DNA of 31,000 nt from Cristatella mucedo (Eukaryota > Bryozoa > Phylactolaemata > Cristatellidae): positions 520,001-551,000 of the forward strand of contig WPIO01000108.1 in assembly GCA_009760855.2 (NCBI GenBank), given 5' to 3'. Below, piece by piece: positions 9,787 through 19,486 of the stretch. Positions within the stretch are counted from its first letter, which is position 1, and each line of letters starts with the position of its first letter. The notes under the pieces are model-generated. The model was not told where the DNA came from. It made no database searches and saw only the letters and a list, made by a program, of their open reading frames with translations. The position numbers and the translations under genes were made by a program.

Positions 9787-10242
9787 GCTGTTGATTCAAA
9801 TTGGCCCACAGGTTGTGCTATGTGTGACAGAAACAAGAGTAGGTCGAAAGTTGTTGTCAGGCAATCAATGAACACAAGCACCTTTTTAGTTTGCGCCTCT
9901 CCGGCAAAGACAGAGTGACCAGCACAACAGAATTGCTTTTTGCAGCTGTGTTAATGTGCACACTTGTGAGAGCATAGAAACAGAACAAACAACAGATTCG
10001 TGACTTATTTGAGAGTGTCATACAGCAACGTGATTTGAACCAGCGGTGTGCTTATCTCTTTGCTGTATTAGCATTTGGCAACCATAAGAGTTGTTAAGCT
10101 AAGTTTCCATTAGCACTTCGGAGGGGGGCGCCTCTTGCTTTGTACAGTGATCGCCTGCAAGCCGGTTGCTGTTGCTTACTTAATGCATGGTATTCGCGGG
10201 CGGCGGTCACCTGCTTGCTGACTGTGCACAATCCTCCTGCAG

Positions 10243-10440
10243 GAGAGAGGAAAAAAAAGGTCAAGGGCACAACACTAAATACGCGATCCGACCTGGGCGT
10301 TGATGTTGCCACGCTCCAGCTGGATGCAGATGCAGTCGCAAAGGGTGGCTCCATAGAGCTCTCACTCGGGGCACAAGGTCAACAAGGTCGGATGTACAAG
10401 GTCAAAGGCGGAGCTTCGAAGATGCTCTCTCCACCGTCGG
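10243..10440 (+). CDS. AHNAK-like gene exon (66 codons)
   Basis: The acceptor atcctcctgcag and the consensus donor gtcgg|gtaagg are both phase 1, and the split codon at each end gives Gly. The exon encodes a lysine-rich start (ERKKKVKGTTLNTRSDLG), then VDVATLQLDADAVAKGGSIE, LSLGAQGQQGRMYKVKGGAS and KMLSPPSG. The VKG words and the alternating acidic and hydrophobic pairs (VDV, LQLDAD, IELSL) match the style of AHNAK repeats. It is 66 codons against 171 in the downstream array, so it is a divergent exon and not one of the tandem copies. Confidence 0.65.
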
Positions 10441-10797
10441 GTAAGGTTTCATCGGCTGTGACCAGCTTGTGGTGCTTCGCCAGTCTCTCTCTCTCTCTCT
10501 CACTTCTCGTGAAAACTCTCTTCTCTTTCTTCTCTGCCTGTCTCTCTCTCTTTCTCTTTTCCCCTCTCTCTCCCCCTGTCTCCCTCTCTTCCTCTCTATA
10601 TTCCTCTCTATATCCTCCTTCCTCTCCTTCTATTACTCTCCCACTCTCTCTCTCTCTCTCAAGCCGTTAATTTCCTTCGTTTGTGTGCTGAGCAGCTTAC
10701 GTTGTCTGCCACCTGACTGAGAACTTTGGCTGCAGTGTGGCGATCCGAAATGCAGCCGCTGGCAGTGTAGAGCTTGAATCGATCGCTTCCGTTGCAG
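10441..10797 (+). other. Intron (357 bp), mostly CT-rich
   Basis: A homopyrimidine microsatellite fills 10482-10660. The 3' boundary is ambiguous: several AGs between 10735 and 10797 are possible acceptors. The phase-1 options are after 10755, 10770 and 10797. Confidence 0.5.
10482..10660 (+). repeat. CT-rich microsatellite in a short intron
   Basis: Imperfect CT/CCTCT repeats occupy half of this 357-bp intron, close upstream of the acceptor. Confidence 0.9.
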
Positions 10798-11169
10798 CCC
10801 AGATGAAGGCGAGCCATCCACAGGGGGGCGCAGCCGTGGGCACCGACGTTCACGTGGACACCGTAGCTGGCTTCGAGCCTCCAGCAGGACGCCTCGAACT
10901 GGACGTGGGTGGCAACGGCCCAGAGGTAGCTGTGGCTGCCAAAGGCCGCGTCATGACGTCGCCGGGCGTCACCATCACCGGACCTAGGGTGTCGTCGTTG
11001 GGTGGCGTCGGGGCAGAGCTAGATGCAGGCGTGTCGCTGAGAGGGCCCAGCGTCGACGACGTCAGCGGCGGCGGCAGTGGACCGACACTCGAAGCTGGCG
11101 CGGGTGTGAAGCACGTTTTCAAGGGGGGCGTTGAAATTTCGATTCCGCAAGGGAAGGCGGCGGCAAAGG
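10798..11169 (+). CDS. AHNAK-like gene exon (about 124 codons)
   Basis: I chose the acceptor cttccgttgcag because it is phase 1 and has the best local pyrimidine tract. Alternative phase-1 acceptors at 10755 and 10770 would add up to 14 residues. The donor ggcaaagg|gtgagt is strong and phase 1. The peptide runs QMKASHPQGGAAVGTDVHVD, RLELDVGGNGPEVAVAAKGR, then SPGVTITGPRVSS, GAELDAGVSLRGPSVDD, KHVFKGGVEISIPQGKAAAK. GAELDA.VSLRGP parallels GAELDADISVKGP at residues 74-85 of the array exons, and GGVEISIPQGK parallels VDLPEGD. It is an ancient diverged relative of the tandem exon. Confidence 0.7.
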
Positions 11170-11522
11170 GTGAGTAAAGTGAAGCAGCCGCGTCCGAAAA
11201 CGTCGAGTTGCTGACAGACGTGGCCCTTGGCTCTTGCCGTGGCCTCTGACCTTTGTCCTTTGTCGTGGAAAGGGGACGGGGAAGGGGACGGGGGAATTCC
11301 TCGTCAGTCATCACAAGTCTCTGCACGCACGCGACGGACGAGGCGCTCGAGGATTCGATCGCTCGAGGCGCTCGAGGATTCGACCGTCGAGTCGCTGCAG
11401 CAGCTTCTACTGTCACGGCGATCGCCCGTCCGGCCCCTCCCGCTTGCACTGTGCAGTGCAGCGCAGTCGCCTTGCTGCGACAGCGAGTGAGCGACGCCTG
11501 TGATGTCGATCTCGATTTCTAG
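11170..11522 (+). other. Intron (353 bp)
   Basis: It contains two short near-duplicates: a GGGGAC run (ggggacggggaaggggacgg, about 11272-11292) and gctcgaggcgctcgaggatt around 11345-11380. No other feature was seen. Confidence 0.55.
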
Positions 11523-11909
11523 GTAAAGTGAAGGGCGGCAGCAGCGCTGACGCTGGAGCCCATCCGTCCGGCTCCTTGCCTCGGCCGAACACTTCGGCTA
11601 AAGGTGGTGCCGTCGCTAACGTCGACCTGCCAGAGGCTGATGCCGAAGTCGATTCCGGTGGCAAGATCAAGGCTGGCAGCCGCTTTAAGATGCCCAAGTT
11701 CAAGATGCACAAGCATCGCTCGTCCGCTCCCCCAGAGGCTGAAGCCGGCGTCCACGGGCCCAGCAGCAGCGCCAGCCTGGCCGTCGACGCTCATGCCCCG
11801 GAGGCACAGTTCGAGGTCGATGCCAAGGGCGGCATTAAGATCGATGCTGTCACGAAAGACAAAGGGTCTAAGGTCAAAGGGCCAGATGTCAAGCTAGTGG
11901 CTCCATCAG
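11523..11909 (+). CDS. AHNAK-like: AHNAK-like gene exon, diverged repeat (129 codons)
   Basis: The acceptor tcgatttctag and the donor ccatcag|gtgagc are both phase 1. It begins GKVKGG like the array exons (GKVKGD). It carries VDLPEADAEVDSGGKIKAGS followed by RFKMPKFKMHKHRSSAP, equivalent to residues 31-60 of the tandem exon (IDLPEGEIELDLDGKPKKGG, then FKMPKFKMPHFGIS). It ends FEVDAKGGIKIDAVTKDKGS, KVKGPDVKLVAPSG. This is the clearest link between the unique 5' exons and the array. AHNAK proteins are giant cytoplasmic/submembrane scaffolds; a scaffold role here is inference from family resemblance. Confidence 0.75.
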
Positions 11910-12383
11910 GTGAGCTCAGCTGCACTCGTCGGGTGGGGGGGCGGCAACTCGTGTATATCTCGTCTAGATCTCGTGCAGACCTCGTGCCGGAGATGAGCAG
12001 TGGTGGCTGAAGCAGGGGTAGCATTGCTGCGAACGTGCGGCTTCCGCGCGTCCACTCGGAGCTAAGCCGCAGCAAATGCAGCACGGCTCTCAGCCGTGCC
12101 AGCAGTCTCAGCCGCCGCTGCCGCAGGACGATGCTGGAAATTTGCAGACCGGCTAGCTGCTCGTAGGTGCTGCTGCATCGCAAGCAACGATTGTCAGCCA
12201 CCATCTGCCCGTTTTAGCTGGCGCTGCCTGCCGCCGCCATTTTGCTGTCTGCTCATGCCTTCGTTGTTTGTAAGGCTTCGTATGGCTTCGTGGCCCGAGT
12301 CGGGAGCTGCTGGTCCGACATATGGTGAGTGAGGTGTGAGAGAGCTAAGGTCGTGTAGGTCGTGCCCGGCGAGAGACTTGAAT

Positions 12384-12423
12384 AGAATCCGGCTGCCTGG
12401 GCCTCACCGGGCAGCCGGATTCT
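12384..12423. repeat. Perfect 14-bp GC-rich inverted repeat
   Basis: Arms agaatccggctgcc (12384-12397) and its exact reverse complement (12410-12423) flank a 12-nt spacer. In RNA it would fold as a strong hairpin. It is not followed by a T tract and has no gene context that would explain it. Confidence 0.7.
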
Positions 12424-12533
12424 GAAGTGGATTGCGGTGGGCTCCGGGAGGTGGAGTCAGTGATAACCTCTGATTGTAGTCGAGCGATCACAGCGAACAA
12501 GCGTTCGGCCGGCGACGCCCCTCTCGCAGAAAT

Positions 12534-12618
12534 CATAATAGAGCCGTCCTAGGTAGGGAGAGCCCAGTACTAAATAATAATAGAGCCGTCATAAGCAGGA
12601 AGAGCCCAGTACTAAATA
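12534..12618 (+). repeat. 42-bp imperfect tandem duplication
   Basis: The unit ataatagagccgtc, then gagcccagtactaaat, occurs twice with a 42-bp period and a few substitutions between the copies. Confidence 0.75.
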
Positions 12619-12739
12619 AAGTACGACTGCAGAGTGTCGAGGCCGAGAGTTTGGTTGACAGACCGCCACCGTGTAGACGGTGCAGTGCGACCCTGGCGGG
12701 CTCACGACGGTTATGAGCAAGGACTGCTTGCTAGCTCGA

Positions 12740-12783
12740 GCAAGGATAGGTCAAGGATAGGTCAAGGACAGGTCAAGGACACA
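12740..12783 (+). repeat. 11-bp minisatellite (tcaaggatagg)
   Basis: Four tandem units of tcaaggatagg/tcaaggacagg lie just upstream of the relic exon. Confidence 0.8.
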
Positions 12784-12827
12784 AGACCCTTTCGGTGGCT
12801 CATCTAAAGTCACTGTTCCTAGTGCAG

Positions 12828-13159
12828 GAGACGCATTCGATGTGCCGAGGCCACTCCTAAACCGCCCAAGGTTAAAGGTCGATGTGACGGTCGATCTGGC
12901 TGAAGCAGACGTCCCCCTAAAACAGGCCGATGAGATCAAGGTGATGCCAGATAGTGGTAGACTTTCCAGAGAGGGCAAAGGTTGTCTTTCAGCAAACGTG
13001 AACGAGCTGTAAAAGGCGAAAGGTGGTGTGAAATTTGACGTTTTGCTGCCTGGACGTCGACCTAGATGCGGAAGGAAAGCCAACCGTTGCAATGCTTTGG
13101 CTCTTTAAGTTCAAGGCCCAAGTTCAAGGGACCGGATGTACACTCGCCGTCTTTTAAAG
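12828..13159 (+). pseudogene. Decayed AHNAK-like repeat exon
   Basis: Pieces of the array exon are readable in order but in different frames. PKVKG is followed, after a one-base shift, by DVTVDLAEADV (near 12866-12915). KAKGGVKFDVLLP lies near 13013-13050, DLDAEGKPT near 13060-13085 and PKFKGPDVHSPSFK at about 13117-13158. In-frame stops (for example taa at about 13011) and several indels separate them. The position equivalent to the donor is gcgagc where active copies have gttagt, so the 5' splice site is lost. It is a former repeat exon, older than the homogenised array. Confidence 0.75.
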
Positions 13160-13695
13160 GCGAGCGAGACGTTTACATTTACTGCTGATACTCAGTAGCT
13201 GGTCTTCTCTCTGTTGTCTGTTCACAGCTCTGTTCAATGGCACTTGCCGAGAGGTTGTATTTAGGCATCCTACCCTTCCTAATACGGATTAAATGTGACA
13301 GACACGGTGTTGTTGCTGGAGTTTACCCATAGTATATAGACGGGCGTTTGCTTAGGAACAGGAAGTGGGAATAAGTTATGTTACAGCTACCTGCTACTTT
13401 TCAAATCGTTTTTTTAATGGTAGATTGCGATCAAACGGATTGATGGCTATGTGACTTCCCTGCGACCTATATCCTCTATTCACTCTGTCTACAGAGTCAT
13501 GTTGCACCAATATAATCGACGTTTTCCGACTGTTCCCACAAAAGTCGTAGTTGCAAGACCTCAAAAAATGTCTATGCAGGGGTAATTCTGAAGCCAAAAC
13601 CATTGTAAACCAGAAATCTGTCACATCTTCTGAAGAAAACCATGGCAAAATAAAGCAGTTTTGCTCTACAGTGCACCGTGATCGGCGCCACCGTG
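13160..13695 (+). other. No gene recognised upstream of LINE
   Basis: This stretch lies between the relic exon and the first LINE-homologous bases. No motif or exon is visible, and open frames on both strands lack recognisable content. The 16-mer gccaccgtgtagacgg at 13688-13703 also occurs at 12665-12680. Confidence 0.4.
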
Positions 13696-13701
13696 TAGAC
13701 G

Positions 13702-16225
13702 GCAGTAGTCTATCGCCCACCAGGTACCAAATCCTCCTTTATCTCAGATTTCTCCGATCTCATTTCGATTCTGTGTGCAAGAAATCGATCCTTCCTCGTT
13801 ATGGGTGATTTCAACGTTCACTTTGATAACTTATCTGACGCTTTCAGCACCGAATTTCGTACATTGACAGACTCATTATCTCTTGTGACTCATGTGCATG
13901 GCCCTACCCACATCAAGGGTCACACACTCGACCAAGTTTTCTCATATAACTGCACTTTGTCATCACCAGTTATCACCAAATCCTGCTTATCTGACCACAT
14001 GCAGATCTCATTCAATCTACAGTGTGTGCCCACATTCTCCTCTAAAATAACCTGTGAATCGCGGAACCTCAAGACCCTTGACATCGATGCTGTCCGTGCG
14101 AGCATATCTGCTTCACCTTTGCTGCTCAGTCCTCCCTCCGATCTGTCATCACTGGTAGATTGCTACAACACGACACTAGCTGACACGCTCGACGAGTTTG
14201 CACCTTTGACAAAGTGCACTGTGCGCCCCCGCCCAGACGGCCTATGGTTTACCACAGACATTAAACTAGCCAAGTCTACTAAACGAAAGCTTGAAAAGGC
14301 ATACAAAAGATCCGGACTAACTGTCCATCGACAGGCATATGAAGACTACTGTAGGTCGTACCAATCGATCCTAGCAAAGGCTAAGTCTAGCTTCTATAGA
14401 AACATTGTTGAATCACAGATGCACAATCCAAAAATGCTGATGTCGACAATAAACCATCTCCTCAACCGTTCCCAGGTTAGCTCCTTACCTGATGATCCTT
14501 GTGATGATCTAGCCGATCGCTTCTCTCGATTCTTTGTGCAGAAGATAGACAAAATCAGGGAATCCATCCCTGCGATGACAACCTTCCCACTAGAATGCTG
14601 TTCCTCGGTTCCTGGCTGTGCCTCAATGTCTGCATTTAAACAGGTCACTAGTGATGCAGTCCTAAAGCTCGTATCTCAATCAAAGAAGACAACAACAAGT
14701 CCACTGGACCCTATTCCCACTGTCCTGCTCCTACGTTGCATTGATCTGCTGCTGCCATGCATAACCAACATCATTAATATGTCATTAGCCTCAGGTCATG
14801 TCCCAGCACCTTTCAAAAAAGCTGTAGTCAGGCCACTTCTCAAGAAAGCTACACTAGACCAAGAGAACTTAAGCAACTACCGCCCAGTCTCCCTTCTACC
14901 ATTCCTATCAAAGACACTGGAACGGGTCGTGGCAGACCAGCTGAACTCGTATATCGAAACCTCACACCTTGCTAGTAAGTTCCAGTCTGGCTTTAGAGCT
15001 AATCACTCCACAGAGTCAGCATTGCTTCGGGTATACAACGACCTACTTAGGAATGCAGACATGGGTAGAGTGTCTCTTCTTGTTTTGCTCGATCTTTCGG
15101 CAGCTTTTGATACCATCGATCACAAAGTACTTCTAGAGCGCCTCTCATCTCGCCTGGGCATCACTGGCACTGCTCTGCAGTGGTTCAGGTCCTATCTCAG
15201 TGGGAGACTCCAGAGTGTTGACGTGAATGGACAAAGATCATCTGAAGTACCTCTAAAATATGGAGTACCTCAGGGCTCTGTGCTAGGTCCGGTCCTTTTC
15301 ACCGTTTATACTCTCCCTCTCGCTGATGTGATTGCCAAGCACAATCTAGGCTTTCACTTCTATGCGGATGACACTCAGTTGTACCTTTGCTTTGATCCCT
15401 CCCAGCCTTCGAGCACCTCAAATTCTCTCAACTCACTTGCTGCATGCATTGATGACATCCGATCATGGATGGCAGCAAAATTTTCTAAAACTAAACGATG
15501 ATAAAACTAACTTACTAGTTATGGGCAAACCTAGTGTTATTCAGAAATTGGAAAGGCTGACTTTCAAAATTGGCTCTGCCAGCATATCTCCAGTTGCATC
15601 AGCTCGAAATCTAGGTGTCATATTCCAAAGCGACCTCTCGTTAGACGACCACATCAGCTCCACAGTCAAATCAGCCTATTTTCAGCTTCATAACATTGCT
15701 AAAATTAGGGCTTGTTTAGATAAGGATACCACGTCCAAGTTGGTCCATGCATTCGTGACATCTCGTCTCGACTTCTGCAACTCACTGCTTACAGGCCTAC
15801 CAGCATGTGCGATCAGACGATTGCAGCTGGTGCAAAACTCTGCAGCTAGGCTTGTCTGTCGTGAGCGTCGCAGTTGCCACATTACTCCACTTCTCGCCGA
15901 CCTGCACTGGTTACCAGTCAAGCAACGGATTGACTTCAAGGTTTTGTCGCTCACTTTTAGGTCTCTTCATTCTATGGCTCCAGCCTACCTTTCAGAGATA
16001 CTACCCCATCAGGCAAAGCATCGTACCACTCGCTTTTCGGAATCCAACAGTCTAGAAATACCTCGTACAAACCTTAAATCCTTTGGAGACCGTGCATTTA
16101 GCTCGTATGCTCCCACAGCCTGGAACTCCCTCCCGACCTGCATCAGAACATCCCCTGACCTGACCACATTTAAAAGAAACTTAAAAACATACCTGTTTAG
16201 GACAGCATTTAGTGGGTCCTTGTGA
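13702..16225 (+). pseudogene. LINE ORF2: endonuclease-reverse transcriptase, frameshifted
   Basis: The first frame runs to 15501. It holds the endonuclease end (MGDFNVHFDN at 13801, GHTLDQVF, SDH near 13993) and RT motifs LSNYRPVSLLPFLSKTLERV, FQSGFRANHSTESALL, LLDLSAAFDTIDHKVLLERL, GVPQGSVLGPVLF and the catalytic FYADD at 15358-15372. After WMAA (about 15470) the sequence continues in another frame as NFLKLNDDKTNLLVMGKP. A single extra A in the caaaa run near 15477-15482 explains this. The second frame ends at 16225 with the tail GDRAFSSYAPTAWNSLPTCI. Apart from this one frameshift the RT is intact, which suggests a fairly recent insertion or a base-call error. Confidence 0.88.
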
Positions 16226-16441
16226 TTCGTCCTCGATGTGCTTATGCGTGCTGACACTGTTCATGCTGCCACTAACCACATTTGCATGCTGACCCAGTGC
16301 ATGTAACCCCTAACCATGTTATTCATTTTGTTTGTTTTTCAAGCATGATTTTACTTACTATTCTATTGCGTATCACTTTGCAGCAAATGTAAAGCGCCTA
16401 GAAAGAGATTAAGTTCTCTAAGGGCGCTTTATCAAGTGCAA

Positions 16442-16470
16442 TATTATTATTATTATTATTATTATTATTA
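16442..16470 (+). repeat. (ATT)n tail of the LINE
   Basis: About nine ATT units terminate the element. The family's 3' fragments at 885 (reversed) and 6510 end in the same way. Confidence 0.9.
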
Positions 16471-17263
16471 CAGTGGCACAAAACCATAAATCACAAACCA
16501 TCGACGAAGCCCGGATTTAAGATCAGCTTCTGCATGTTCATGTGTTTTAACGAGTCGGGAAATACGTTGGACTGTTATTCTGTTGACAGTTATAGAGATA
16601 CTACACTTAACACCGACTGTAACTGTCTCCGTTTTTCTAAATAATGCTGTTACTTGTTTTAGGATTATTGTGCTAGGTATTCTTATTGCTATCATATCTA
16701 TAGGTACCGAGAAGCTTCGAAGGAGCACAAGAATATTTCATAACACCAAGTGAGAGAACTATGAGCCAGTTCATGATCTAGATGTTGATATCCGTAAGCG
16801 GACACAAAGCTGTTAACAATGCTAGCATGCGATCAACTATGCACCGTCGTGGCTATCTACGCATGCTCGAACTAGGTATAGTTTTCGTGTACAATGCACG
16901 ATGCCTCAATTCTGCAGCCTTGCAGAGCACTCGTGCATAAACCAAGACACAAATAGGACCAAAAAAGGCTGTACATTTACCCTGATGACAGCGAACGACA
17001 AATGAACACATATAATACTCATAATCACGACCTGTGCAACAAACCATGTTGCTATACCCGAGCTGTCAAGAAGTAACCGTGCTTTTTGAAACCAGGCAGC
17101 TCAAGCCCCTCAATCGAATGCCCAATAATATTGTAAGCTCGATTGTATTACCAGTAAGATATTGCTTTGCACATATAGACCGTAGCCGGACAACTGGTTT
17201 TTTCACTATTCCACTATTATTATTTTATTATTATTAACTATTACATATTAACGTTTGCTGTAG

Positions 17264-17776
17264 GCAAACTTAAAGGCGATGTGAACCTTCCCGAAGGCGA
17301 CATTTCCTTCGACAACAAGGCCGTCGAAATCGACATGCGCACAGGAGCTTACGTCGACCTACCAGAGGGTGAGGTCGAGATTCACGTCGACGGCAAGCAG
17401 AAGAAAGGAGGGTTCAAGATGCCAAAGTTCAAGATGCCACACTTCGGCATCTCAGCCGGCACGGGATCTCCTGGGGCAGGAGCTGAACTGGACGCAGACA
17501 TATCTGTCAAGGGTCCCAAAGTAAAGGGTGGTGGCAAAGCGGACCTGCCAGAAGGCGATCTGTCGGTGAAAGGACCAAAAGTGAAAGGCAATGTGAAAGT
17601 GGACTTACCCGAAGGCGACGTGTCAGTCAAAGGTCCGAAGGTGAAAGGAGACTTGAAAGTAGACCTGCCCGAAGGGGACTTCGAGCTGGACGCCGAAGGC
17701 AAGCCCATCAAGGGTGGATTCGGTATCAAGATGCCCAAGTTCAAAGGGCCCGACATACACCTGCCGTCTTTCAAAG
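17264..17776 (+). CDS. AHNAK-like: Array exon 1 (diverged 5' third)
   Basis: It has its own acceptor (gtttgctgtag) and a GTCAGT donor. Residues 1-45 differ clearly from the array consensus: GKLKGDVNLPEGDISFDNKA, VEIDMRTGAYVDLPEGEVEI, HVDGKQ. From KKGGFKMPKFKMPHFGIS onward it is nearly identical to all other copies, with GNVKV at residues 109-113 and GDLKV at 129-133. It is 171 codons, phase 1-1. The segment shows the general exon plan: a DLPEG.(E/D)ELD.DGKPKKGGF-KMPKFK module, a linker SAG.GSPGAGAELDAD, three 20-residue units SVKGPKVKGDVKVDLPEGDV (residues 81-140), and a second module ending KMPKFKGPDIHLPSFK. It is basic/acidic, with no signal peptide or membrane helix, so the region is probably extended or disordered. 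Confidence 0.9.
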
Positions 17777-18118
17777 GTCAGTTTCTTAGCCGTCCGGCAG
17801 AGCTGCTATCAGATTAGGACATTATTACATGTAGCATATAGAAGGCAATCCTGCTATGTGAGCCTTGCAGTCTCGCACGTATCACGTCGTGCCGTGGTGT
17901 AATGATGCAGTCCATTTTTTAGGCTGTATTCAAATTGCTAAGAGTTTTGTTGACCAGCTATAGCATTAGGTTGAGGTATCACTACAAAACATGTGCAAAG
18001 CTTATTTAGAAGGATTTCGTGAGCACCATTGTTTTGCAGTTTACTGTGGCTTTCTAGCTGTCAATCTTTCACAGTCATGTGATATTTCATCGTCGTACTT
18101 CGTTGACGTTTTCAATAG

Positions 18119-18631
18119 GCAAAGTGAAAGGCGATGTGAACCTTCCCGAGGGCGACGTGTCTATTGGCGGCTCGGCCATCGAAATTGACGCGCATGGAGG
18201 AGCAGACATTGACCTACCCGAGGGTGAGATCGAGCTTGACCTCGATGGCATGCCGAAAAAGGGTGGCTTCAAGATGCCAAAGTTCAAGATGCCACACTTC
18301 GGCATCTCAGCCGGCGCAGGATCTCCTAGGGCTGGAGCTGAACTGGACGCAGACATATCTGTCAAGGGTCCCAAAGTAAAGGGCGGTGGCAAAGCGGACC
18401 TGCCAGAAGGCGATCTGTCGGTGAAAGGACCGAAAGTGAAAGGCGATGTGAAAGTGGACTTACCCGAAGGCGACGTGTCAGTCAAAGGTCCGAAGGTGAA
18501 AGGAGACGTGAAAGTAGACCTGCCTGAAGGTGACTTCGAGCTGGACGCCGAAGGCAAGCCCATCAAGGGTGGATTCGGTATCAAGATGCCCAAGTTCAAA
18601 GGGCCCGACATACACCTGCCGTCTTTCAAAG
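18119..18631 (+). CDS. AHNAK-like: Array exon 2
   Basis: A 171-codon phase 1-1 exon. Private changes are Lys45 to Met (DGMPKKGGF) and Gly71 to Arg (GSPRAGAEL). It carries GEIEL at 36-40. The downstream intron, 18632-18973, is the standard 342 bp, and read-through into it stops at once (ggt tag). Confidence 0.93.
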
Positions 18632-18973
18632 GTTAGTTTCTTAGCCATCCGGCTCAGCTGCTATCAGATTAGGACATTATTGCATGTAGTATACGGGAGG
18701 CAATCCTGCTATGTGAGTCTTGCAGGCTCGCACATATCACGTCGTGCTGTGGTGTAATATTGCAGTCCATTTTTTAGGCTGTTTTCCCATTGCTAAGAGT
18801 TTTGTTGACCAGCTATAGCATTAGGTTGAGGTATCACTACAACACATGTGCATAGCTTATTTAGAAGGATTTCGTGAGCACCATTGTTTTGCAGTTTACT
18901 GTGGCTTTCTAGCTGTCAATCTTTCACAGTCATGTGATATTTCATCGTCGTACTTCGTTGACGTTTTCAATAG

Positions 18974-19486
18974 GCAAAGTGAAAGGCGATGTGAACCTTC
19001 CCGAGGGCGACGTGTCTATTGGCGGCTCGGCCATCGAAATTGACGCGCATGGAGGAGCAGACATTGACCTACCCGAGGGTGAGATCGAGCTTGACCTCGA
19101 TGGCAAGCCGAAAAAGGGTGGCTTCAAGATGCCAAAGTTCAAGATGCCACACTTCGGCATCTCAGCCGGCGCAGGATCTCCTGGGGCAGGAGCTGAACTG
19201 GACGCAGACATATCTGTCAAGGGTCCCAAAGTAAAGGGCGGTGGCAAAGCGGACCTGCCAGAAGGCGATCTGTCGGTGAAAGGACCGAAAGTGAAAGGCG
19301 ATGTGAAAGTGGACTTACCCGAAGGCGACGTGTCACTCAAAGGTCCGAAGGTGAAAGGAGACGTGAAAGTAGACCTGCCTGAAGGTGACTTCGAGCTGGA
19401 CGCCGAAGGCAAGCCCATCAAGGGTGGATTCGGTATCAAGATGCCCAAGTTCAAAGGGCCCGACATACACCTGCCGTCTTTCAAAG
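18974..19486 (+). CDS. AHNAK-like: Array exon 3
   Basis: Consensus sequence except Val122 to Leu (VSLKGPKVKG). Shares GACGTGAAAGTAGACCTGCC with exon 2 at residues 130-136, where later copies have GACGTT, so exons 2-3 form the older flank of the array. Confidence 0.93.

Larger units (their letters stand above)
7395..10242 (+). other. Intron (2.8 kb) with triplet, CT and GA repeats
   Basis: The first 400 bases are GC-rich with short CTG runs, including a near-exact tandem duplication of aggaccggctgctgctgctg (about 7598 and 7627). Further on come a GT microsatellite, a minus-strand LINE fragment, two homopurine/pyrimidine tracts and a 24-bp direct repeat, listed separately. I see no exon. Confidence 0.45.
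13699..16470 (+). mobile_element. CR1/L2-like non-LTR retrotransposon, 5'-truncated
   Basis: It is a LINE carrying the end of an APE-type endonuclease, a complete reverse transcriptase and the conserved C-terminal tail, then a short 3' UTR ending ctaagggcgctttatcaagtg and (ATT)n. Homology begins inside the endonuclease (AVVYRPPGTKSSFISDFSDL at 13702), just after an in-frame TAG, consistent with 5' truncation. A possible short target duplication (tacagtg near 13668 and 16470) is too weak to rely on. The element lies in sense orientation within the intron before array exon 1. Confidence 0.9.
11910..17263 (+). other. Intron (5.4 kb) containing dead exon and LINE
   Basis: The intron runs from the donor at 11909 to the acceptor of array exon 1. 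Besides the listed relic exon, LINE and small repeats it shows little. Another phase-1-compatible open segment (12127-12324, donor tatg|gtgagt) is Cys/Arg-rich and unlike its neighbours, so I do not call it. The interval 16471-17263 is AT-rich with no gene recognised, and a second short ATT run occurs near 17213-17235. Confidence 0.5.

Noticed and set aside
12127-12324. Possible extra exon with phase-1 boundaries and donor tatg|gtgagt
   Set aside because: The peptide is Cys/Arg-rich, unlike any other exon of the gene, and the acceptor (gctgccgcag) has a poor tract. It may be revived by RNA evidence.
17991-18188. Repeated 65-codon plus-strand frame (CKAYLEGFREHHCFAVYCGF) spanning intron and exon start in each monomer
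   Set aside because: It reads through the intron and across the acceptor in a frame different from the exon, so it is an intron shadow copied with the array.
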